NCBI GenBank assembly: GCA_001552515.1
Contig: BCRI01000036.1
Span: 1 to 56,134, forward strand
Source of the DNA: Sphaerimonospora mesophila NBRC 14179 = JCM 3151
GTDB taxonomy: Bacteria > Actinomycetota > Actinomycetes > Streptosporangiales > Streptosporangiaceae
Reading direction: 5' to 3'
DNA length: 56,134 nucleotides
Under the pieces are notes generated by a model. It saw nothing but the letters and a program-made list of their open reading frames with translations, was not told where the DNA came from and did no database searches. Of this stretch, positions 50,686 to 56,134 are shown piece after piece. The first letter of the stretch is position 1. The number at the start of each line of letters is the position of its first letter. A program made the translations under genes and the position numbers.

Positions 50686-51555
50686 TCAGCGGAGTTGCCG
50701 CTCCGCCGCCTCGATGACCTCCTGCAGGCGCAGGCCGTGACGGGCGTCCAGCGGGTGCCCCCCGCCGCGGCGCACCGTCTCGGCGAACTGCCTGGCGACC
50801 TCGGGGAAGACGCTCTCACCCAGGTCGGAGCCGAGCAGCAGGGCGCTGCCCGTCCGCCCGTAGACCTCGACCCTGGCGGGCGGCGTCTCACCCCGGGCGG
50901 CCATGCACAGCGACGCCTCGCTCACCGCGCCGGTGGCGTGCTCCAGCAGCAGACCGGCCCAGCCGAGCGCGCTGCCGTGCGCCCGGACGGAGACCACGTC
51001 GCCGAGCGCGGCGTCGAGCAGGTCGATCATGTGCGGTCCCACGTCGAGCACCGCGCCGCGCTCCAGCCGCCACGGGGTCGCGAACGGGCCGCCGTGCAGG
51101 GCGCCGGAGATGTTCGCCGCGTACCCGCCGAACGGCTCCAGCGCCCGCGCCCGCTCCAGGAACTCGGCGGTCGCCCGGGAGTAGCGGAACGTGAAGACCA
51201 TCTGCGAGGCGACCCCCGACTCCGCGACGGCGTCGGCGAGCCTCCTGGCCCCGTCGAGGTCGGCCGCCAGCGGCTTCTCCAGCAGCAGCGCCTTGCCCGC
51301 GGCAGCGGCCAGGACGCCCAGTTCCGCCTGTACGGCCGGCGGCACGCAGAACGCGACGGCCCGGCAGACCTCGAAGAGGTCCTCGATCCGTTCGAACGCC
51401 GGGGCGCCGTGCCTGCCGGCCAGCTCGGCCGCGGCCCCCGGCCTGCGTGCCCACACACCCGCCAGGCTCGTGTACGGCCCGGCCGCCAGCATGGGGGCGT
51501 GGACCATGTCGGCCCATGGACCGGCTCCGACCAGCCCCACCGGCACCGGTTCCAT
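50686..51555 (-). CDS. Gfo/Idh/MocA family oxidoreductase
   Basis: 289 residues. N-terminal Rossmann motif GLVGAGPWADMVHAP and the conserved EKPLAADLDGARRLAD with the family lysine; the C-terminal part (GAVLDVGPHMIDLLDAALGD, 20 residues) fits the dimerisation and substrate domain. Substrates of this family are mostly sugars and cyclitols; the one here is unknown. ATG 51555 has GGAGG five bases upstream and is preferred over the frame from 51588. It is separated from the btu leader on the same strand by a repeat-rich stretch. Confidence 0.87.
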   Translation of the reverse strand: MEPVPVGLVGAGPWADMVHAPMLAAGPYTSLAGVWARRPGAAAELAGRHGAPAFERIEDLFEVCRAVAFCVPPAVQAELGVLAAAAGKALLLEKPLAADLDGARRLADAVAESGVASQMVFTFRYSRATAEFLERARALEPFGGYAANISGALHGGPFATPWRLERGAVLDVGPHMIDLLDAALGDVVSVRAHGSALGWAGLLLEHATGAVSEASLCMAARGETPPARVEVYGRTGSALLLGSDLGESVFPEVARQFAETVRRGGGHPLDARHGLRLQEVIEAAERQLR

Positions 51556-51584
51556 CAGGCCCTCCATCTCCACGCCGGAAACGA

Positions 51585-51818
51585 TCAAACCAATAAGCCG
51601 TCGAACTCGCCGTCCTTGACGCCGAGCACGAGCGCGCGGATCTCATCCCTGGTGTAGATCAACGCGGGCCCCTCGGGATATCGCGAGTTCCGCACGGCGA
51701 CGCTGCCGTCCGGAAGCTCGGCGAGTTCAACGCAGTTGCCGGTCGAGTTGCTGTGGGCGCTCTTCCGCCACGTGACACCGGTTAGGTCGTTTGCGGGCAT
51801 CCCGTTATATGTCTGCAT
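51585..51818 (-). CDS. DUF397 protein (BldB/WhiJ-locus type)
   Basis: 77 residues: LTGVTWRKSAHSNSTGNCVELAE, here cited in part, is the DUF397 signature, with VAVRNSRYPEGPALIYTRDE (20 residues) after it. Such small proteins are encoded next to XRE-DUF5753 regulators in actinomycetes and act in development or form toxin-antitoxin-like pairs. ATG 51818 directly follows the TAA of the XRE gene (TAAATG), so translation is coupled. Confidence 0.9.
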   Translation of the reverse strand: MQTYNGMPANDLTGVTWRKSAHSNSTGNCVELAELPDGSVAVRNSRYPEGPALIYTRDEIRALVLGVKDGEFDGLLV

Positions 51819-52685
51819 TTATGTCTCTCTGAGAAGATCGCCGAGAATCTCGGCGGTGCCCCCGGGCGTCGTGCTCTCCACGCACAGTTGCTCCATGGCC
51901 GTCAGGTAGGGATCGACGTCCTCGCGCTTGTCCAGGTAGAGGGCGCCCCAGAGCTGCTCGACGTAAACGACGTCGGAAAGATCGGGCTCCGGGAAGCGGA
52001 GGATCGTGAAGGCGCCGCCCTCGGCCGCGTGCATTCCGAAGCGGAAGGGCATCACCTGCAGGGTGATGTTGGGCAGCGTGGCCACCTCAAGCAGATGCTG
52101 AATCTGCTCGCGCATGGTCGCCTTCCCTCCGATCGGTCGCTTCAGCGCGGCCTCGTCGATGACGGCCCACAATCTGGGCCCGTCGCTGTTCGTCAGCCGC
52201 TCCTGACGCTGCATGCGTAGATGCACACGTTGTTCTATTACGGCATCCGGCGCGTCCGGATACCCGAGCTGGATCACCGAACGGGCGTACGCCGCCGTCT
52301 GCAGCAGGCCGGGCACGAACTGCACCTCGTAGGTGCGGATCACATCGGCGGCCTCCTCCAGTCCGACATAGGTGACGAACCAGTTCGGCAGGACCTCGCC
52401 GTACTTGTGCCACCACCCGGGCGTGTTCGCCTCGCGGACCATCTCCAGCAGGCCACGCCGTTCGTCGTCGTCGACGACGCCGTACAGCGTGAGCAGGTCT
52501 TCGACATCACGCGTCTTGAAACCGACCCTGCCGAGCTCCATCCGGCTGATCTTGGACTCCGATGCCCGGATATGGAATCCGGCCACTTCTCTGGTGAGCC
52601 CCCGCTCCTCACGCAGCCGTCTGAGGCTGGCGCCGAGCATGATGCGCCGAACGGTGGAACCCGATCCGGGTGGATCTATCGACAC
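51819..52685 (-). CDS. XRE-family regulator with DUF5753 (WhiJ-like)
   Basis: 288 residues. Helix-turn-helix about 14-70 (LRRLREERGLTREVAGFHIR, 20 residues) followed by the DUF5753 domain, with the conserved WFVTYVGLEEAADVIRTYEV (20 residues), VPGLLQTAAYARSVI, QVMPF and EQLWGALYLD. Members such as WhiJ of Streptomyces control development together with a DUF397 partner. The GTG at 52685 has GGAGGA seven bases upstream. A small Cys-rich frame ends 28 nt upstream on the same strand. Confidence 0.92.
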   Translation of the reverse strand: MSIDPPGSGSTVRRIMLGASLRRLREERGLTREVAGFHIRASESKISRMELGRVGFKTRDVEDLLTLYGVVDDDERRGLLEMVREANTPGWWHKYGEVLPNWFVTYVGLEEAADVIRTYEVQFVPGLLQTAAYARSVIQLGYPDAPDAVIEQRVHLRMQRQERLTNSDGPRLWAVIDEAALKRPIGGKATMREQIQHLLEVATLPNITLQVMPFRFGMHAAEGGAFTILRFPEPDLSDVVYVEQLWGALYLDKREDVDPYLTAMEQLCVESTTPGGTAEILGDLLRET

Positions 52686-52713
52686 GTGTCATTCCTCCGC
52701 TTAGTGGACTCGT

Positions 52714-52833
52714 TCACAGTCTGTCAAAGATCGCCCCCTTCGTCCCAGGGTTGTTTGGGGGTAACCGTAGCGCCTGCACACCACACTTGCACGTGCATTC
52801 GCTCTTGCAGTTGCACGAAGTGTCCAGCATCAT
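52714..52833 (-). CDS. Candidate Cys-rich small protein (39 aa)
   Basis: A frame from ATG 52833 (or ATG 52830) to TGA encodes MMLDTSCNCKSECTCKCG then VQALRLPPNNPGTKGAIFDRL in one run of 39 residues; five Cys fall within eleven positions, as in a metallothionein or a peptide precursor. The codons are not typical of the genome (one TTA) and the ribosome binding site is weak (GAGA). It lies 28 nt before the XRE gene on the same strand and starts six bases from the divergent ATPase gene. It may be real or a by-product of the TTGCA-rich intergenic sequence. Confidence 0.4.
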   Translation of the reverse strand: MMLDTSCNCKSECTCKCGVQALRLPPNNPGTKGAIFDRL

Positions 52834-52839
52834 GATCTC

Positions 52840-53379
52840 GTGCAGTCCACGAACCTGACTCGTGGCCAGATGCCGTGGGCGGCGCGCGACTGGTGGCCGC
52901 CGCTCGGCTGGTGGCCGGACAACGCCCGCGACCTGCTGGAACCCAGGCCCGCCGGCAACAGTGCGAGCACCGGAAGCAGCGCCACCTTCGTCCTGCCGCC
53001 CCTGGCCGAGTCCGTGCACTCGGCCCGCAGCTTCGCCGCGGGAACCCTGTCCGGGTGGCACATGACCACGCTCCTCGACTCGATGGAGCTGGTGGTCTCG
53101 GAGCTCGCGACCAACGCGCTGCGGCACGGCCTGATGCTCGTCGGGCCGGGAGATCAGCGAGAACGCACGGTCATCCGGCTGTCCCTGATCAGACGCGGCC
53201 CGCTGGTCACCTGTGCGATCACCGATCCCGGCTCCGCCGCACCGGTCATGCGCGAACCGTCGCCGTTCGAGCCGGGCGGCCTCGGCCTGCACATCGTGGA
53301 GTCGCTGAGCCTGCGCTGGGGCTGGTGCACACTCGCCCCGCAGGGCAAGGTCGTGTGGGCCGTGCTCACGACCGGCTGA
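52840..53379 (+). CDS. ATP-binding regulatory protein, RsbW/anti-sigma-like
   Basis: 179 residues. After a Trp-rich N-terminus (WAARDWWPPLGWWPDNARDL, 20 residues) comes a GHKL ATPase domain: LVVSELATNALRHG (N box), ITDPGSAAP (a changed G1), and GGLGLHIVESLSLRWGW (G2). Such single-domain kinases pair with XRE and DUF397 proteins in WhiJ-type loci. GTG 52840 is the furthest start; ATG 52870 is also possible. Confidence 0.82.
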   Translation: MQSTNLTRGQMPWAARDWWPPLGWWPDNARDLLEPRPAGNSASTGSSATFVLPPLAESVHSARSFAAGTLSGWHMTTLLDSMELVVSELATNALRHGLMLVGPGDQRERTVIRLSLIRRGPLVTCAITDPGSAAPVMREPSPFEPGGLGLHIVESLSLRWGWCTLAPQGKVVWAVLTTG

Positions 53380-53609
53380 TCGCGCCCGGCGAGCCGGCGA
53401 GCCGCGCCGGGAGGGCGTTCCCACCCCCGCCGGCGCGCGGGAAGCCGCCGATCCGGTGCGGAACCGGTGAACTCCCCGCGCGGAATCGCTGAACTTCGGT
53501 GCTGAACCGGTGAACCGGGAGGCGATCTGCCCCGAACCGCCCGCGCGGCGAGCCCGGATGTGCTGAGATCGGAGCGTAACGCCCGAGCGGCATCTCCCCG
53601 GAGTCCGGT

Positions 53610-56099
53610 ATGGACGATCAGCTGGTCGGCTGGCTGACGACCCTCGACGAAGACAGGCTCGCCCGTGTCCTGGCCAACCGCCGGGACGCCATCGTCGCGC
53701 CCTGGCCCCGCCGCATGGACGCCCTCGCCGTACGCCTGACCGACGACTTCGCCGTCATGGAGGTCATGCGGGGGCTCCCGCTGCCGCCCCTCGAGCTGCT
53801 GCAGGCGTGCCTGGTGGTCGGCGGCCGACCGGGTGAGGACGACCTCGCCCGCTTCCTCGGCGTGCGCACCTCCGAGGTGGTCCCGTGGCTCGACCATCTC
53901 TACGATCACGCCCTCGCCTGGCCCGGGCCGGACGGCCGGATCAACCTCGCCCCCGCGGTGGCCCGCTGGTCGACCGCCCCGTGCGGCCTGGGCGACCCCC
54001 TCGACGCCTACCTCGACTCCTGGCGGCTCAGCCCCGAGGGACTCCGTCGCATCTGCCGCAACCTGCATCTGCCCGTGCAGGGAGGCAAACGCCAGATGAC
54101 GGCCAGGATCTCGGCGCTGCTGAGCGACAGCGAGCGCCTCGGCGCGCTGCTCTGCCGGGCGCCGTACGGCACGATGGAACTGCTCGACGGCTTCGCCTGG
54201 GACGGCCCGATCCGCACCGTGACCGGCGACCGCTTCGTCACTCCGGGAACGCCGGAGAAATGGGCGCTCGATCACGGGCTGCTCTTCCGCGGACGGTGGG
54301 ACCTCGCCGAGATGCCGCGCGAGGTGGCGCTGGCGCTGCGGGGCCCCGACTATCACGGGCCGTTCACGCCGTGCCCACCCGACCTCGCCACGGTCGAGGC
54401 CCCGGCGGACGAGGTGGAGCACGCGATGAGCCTGGCCGCGCCGCACCTGCTCGACCGGGCCACCACACTGCTGGAGAACATCGGCAAGACGCCGCTGCCG
54501 CTGCTGAAGAACGGCGGCGTCGGCGTGCGGGAGGTCAAGCGGCTGGCCAGGGAGACCGGCTGCGCCGAGGAGGAGACCCGGCTGATCCTCGAGGTGTCGG
54601 CGGTCGCCCGGCTGATCGCCCTCGACGAGCGATCCGAGCACTCCGAGTACGCGGAGCACGGCGGCGGCGCGAATCCGGGACGCCCGGCGCTCGGGGGCGC
54701 GTTCCCCGGCTTCCTCGTTCCGACCAACCGGTTCGACGCCTGGCGCCTGGAGGACGCCCCGGCCCGGCTGCGCGTCCTGCTGGCCGCGTGGTGGCGCATG
54801 GAGCGGTCGTCGCTGCGCCGCGTGGAGGAGCGCCATCCGACCGTGCTGGGCGACGATCCCTCCGGTGAGACGATCGCGCGGATCCGGTGGGCGGTGTTCG
54901 GCGTGCTCGCCGGGATCCCCGAGGGCCGGGGCTTCGCCACCCTGCGCGAGCTCGTGCAGTCGGTCCACTGGCGTGCGCCGATGCTCGACCGGGAGCTGCT
55001 GGACGAGTGCGCCCCCGCCGTGCTCGATGAGGCCCGGCTGCTCGGCCTCGCGGCCGGGCAGTCGCTCACGAGCCTCGGCCGGGCGCTGGCCGCGCTGGCC
55101 GCGGTCGCCGGTGACGAGGGGCACGCGGGGGCGCCCGAGGTCGAACACGACCCGGCACTGGTCGAGCGCTCGGCCGCCGCGCTCGCGAGCGCACGCCGCA
55201 CCGCGCTGTTCGGCGCCGACCTCACCGCCGTCGTGACCGGGCCGCCATCGGTCGAGCTCGCCGCGCTTTTGGACCGCGCAGCCGACCGCGAGGCGCGGGG
55301 CGTCGCCTCGGTCTGGCGGTTCAGCCGGGCGAGCGTACGGCGCGCCCTGGACGGCGGGGAGACCGCCGAGGGTCTGCTCACCGCGCTCGCCGAGGTCGGC
55401 GCCCTGCCCCAGCCACTGGCGTACCTGATCCGCGACGTGGGCCGCCGGCACGGCGAGGTGACGGTCTTCTCCGTCGGCTGCATCATCCAGGGCGCCGATC
55501 CGGCTCTGCTGGCCGAGATCGCCGCGCACCGGAGACTGGCCGGGCTGGGGCTGCGTCTCCTGGCCCCCACCGTGCTGGCCGGTGCAGCCTCGGCCGGGAC
55601 GACGCTCGCCGCGCTGCGGGAGGCAGGGTACGCCCCGGTGCCGGTGGGCGACGAGCCCCCCACGGGCGGGCGGCTCGTCCTGCTGCCCGGAGGCCGGGTC
55701 GCAGAACTGGAACGGCCGGCCGCCGTCGTCAGCACCGAGGACATCGCGGACGCCTCACCAGGATCGCCCGGCTCACCCGGGTCGCTCACCGATCCGCCGC
55801 CCGACCCGCGCGAGCACGCCAGGCGCCTGCTCTCCGGTGCGGACGCCACCGGCCCGGGACGGCAGACCTGGGCCGTGATCGGACGGATGGCCACCAGGCT
55901 GCCGGTCGCGCAGCAGTCGCTGCTGGGCTGTGTGGTGGACCGGAACGTGCGTGCGTTCATCACGCTGTCCGACGGGGTCACCGCGACCGTGAGCCACGGC
56001 GAGCTGCGCAGCGGCGTCCTGGACGCCTGGTGCGAGGAGGCCGGCGACTACCTGGAGTTCCCTCTCAACGAGATCGCCTCCGTCACCACCGCGCTCTGA
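53610..56099 (+). CDS. Helicase-associated (XPB/Ssl2-like N-terminal domain) protein
   Basis: 829 residues. I recognise the actinobacterial family annotated as helicase-associated domain or helicase C-terminal domain-containing protein, usually encoded beside a DNA repair helicase of the XPB type. Typical parts: WLTTLDEDRLARVLANRRD, LPLPPLELLQACLVVGG, VWRFSRASVRRALDGGETAE (20 residues), GALPQPLAYLIRDVGRRHGE (20 residues) and GCIIQGADPALLAEIAAHRR (20 residues). No Walker A motif, so it is not an active helicase. ATG 53610 has GGAG six bases upstream. Only 35 bases of the window follow; an XPB-like gene beyond the edge would support the call. Confidence 0.85.
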   Translation: MDDQLVGWLTTLDEDRLARVLANRRDAIVAPWPRRMDALAVRLTDDFAVMEVMRGLPLPPLELLQACLVVGGRPGEDDLARFLGVRTSEVVPWLDHLYDHALAWPGPDGRINLAPAVARWSTAPCGLGDPLDAYLDSWRLSPEGLRRICRNLHLPVQGGKRQMTARISALLSDSERLGALLCRAPYGTMELLDGFAWDGPIRTVTGDRFVTPGTPEKWALDHGLLFRGRWDLAEMPREVALALRGPDYHGPFTPCPPDLATVEAPADEVEHAMSLAAPHLLDRATTLLENIGKTPLPLLKNGGVGVREVKRLARETGCAEEETRLILEVSAVARLIALDERSEHSEYAEHGGGANPGRPALGGAFPGFLVPTNRFDAWRLEDAPARLRVLLAAWWRMERSSLRRVEERHPTVLGDDPSGETIARIRWAVFGVLAGIPEGRGFATLRELVQSVHWRAPMLDRELLDECAPAVLDEARLLGLAAGQSLTSLGRALAALAAVAGDEGHAGAPEVEHDPALVERSAAALASARRTALFGADLTAVVTGPPSVELAALLDRAADREARGVASVWRFSRASVRRALDGGETAEGLLTALAEVGALPQPLAYLIRDVGRRHGEVTVFSVGCIIQGADPALLAEIAAHRRLAGLGLRLLAPTVLAGAASAGTTLAALREAGYAPVPVGDEPPTGGRLVLLPGGRVAELERPAAVVSTEDIADASPGSPGSPGSLTDPPPDPREHARRLLSGADATGPGRQTWAVIGRMATRLPVAQQSLLGCVVDRNVRAFITLSDGVTATVSHGELRSGVLDAWCEEAGDYLEFPLNEIASVTTAL

Positions 56100-56134
56100 C
56101 CCCACGTCACAAATCCCCCTCCTCCCCCTCCCCC

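Noticed and set aside
53380-53609. Extra gene between the ATPase and the helicase-associated gene
   Set aside because: The 230 bases hold only low-quality frames and repeated GAACCGGTGAAC-like words; no start with a ribosome binding site was found.
1-56134. Insertion sequences, prophage genes, tRNA or rRNA genes
   Set aside because: I saw no transposase, integrase or phage structural gene, and no cloverleaf or rRNA segment.

Overview
The window comes from a high-GC actinomycete. GlnA2/GlnE, SARP regulators, an F420 reductase, WhiJ-like XRE/DUF397 genes, many GTG starts and leaderless-type promoters all point there. A Streptosporangiales-like genome fits best, but that is an inference. Almost every base is coding, and convergent neighbours usually abut or overlap.

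Layout, left to right. 1-2563: 5' part of glnE and a glnA2-type glutamine synthetase-like enzyme. 2737-6374: a sensor kinase followed by a SARP fused to a NarL-type response regulator. 6429-8165: nadE. 8162-8408: a symmetric 247-bp array of 53-bp repeats. 8405-11981: a TetR regulator, a DHA2 efflux pump and a second MFS transporter. 12124-15171: panB, a threonine dehydratase-like enzyme and a cystathionine gamma-lyase/synthase. 15304-19704: F420 reductase, secreted lipase, small proteins, map and an orphan ATPase-fold protein. 19761-22384: CopC and CopD-CtaG. 22422-27242: an XRE-TPR regulator divergent from a 41-residue secreted peptide, then an AfsR-like SARP. 27189-31083: PucR and a lone xanthine dehydrogenase molybdenum subunit. 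31086-34126: an envelope protein with SecD-head and excalibur domains, a second 247-bp array, DUF3105 and DUF305. 34127-38040: DUF6421, SDR and threonine aldolase. 38218-40702: membrane protein and a second two-component system. 40886-46873: a pseudoprotease, a Ser/Thr kinase and a WxL-like surface locus. 46903-50575: a cobamide uptake operon with CbiZ under a cobalamin riboswitch. 50686-56099: Gfo/Idh oxidoreductase, a WhiJ-like locus with a Cys-rich small ORF, and a helicase-associated protein.

Most unusual features. (1) Two unlinked 247-bp elements share one geometry: three direct units, then three inverted units, each at exact 53-bp period. At the first locus the terminal repeats supply the TGA stop codons of both flanking genes. 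(2) A cytosolic XRE-TPR regulator sits back to back with a tiny exported peptide ending in Cys-Cys, with an AfsR-like SARP beyond; this looks like a candidate peptide-signalling module. (3) A SARP-receiver fusion carries a degenerate second DNA-binding domain. (4) A trypsin-fold pseudoprotease is translationally coupled to a transmembrane kinase.
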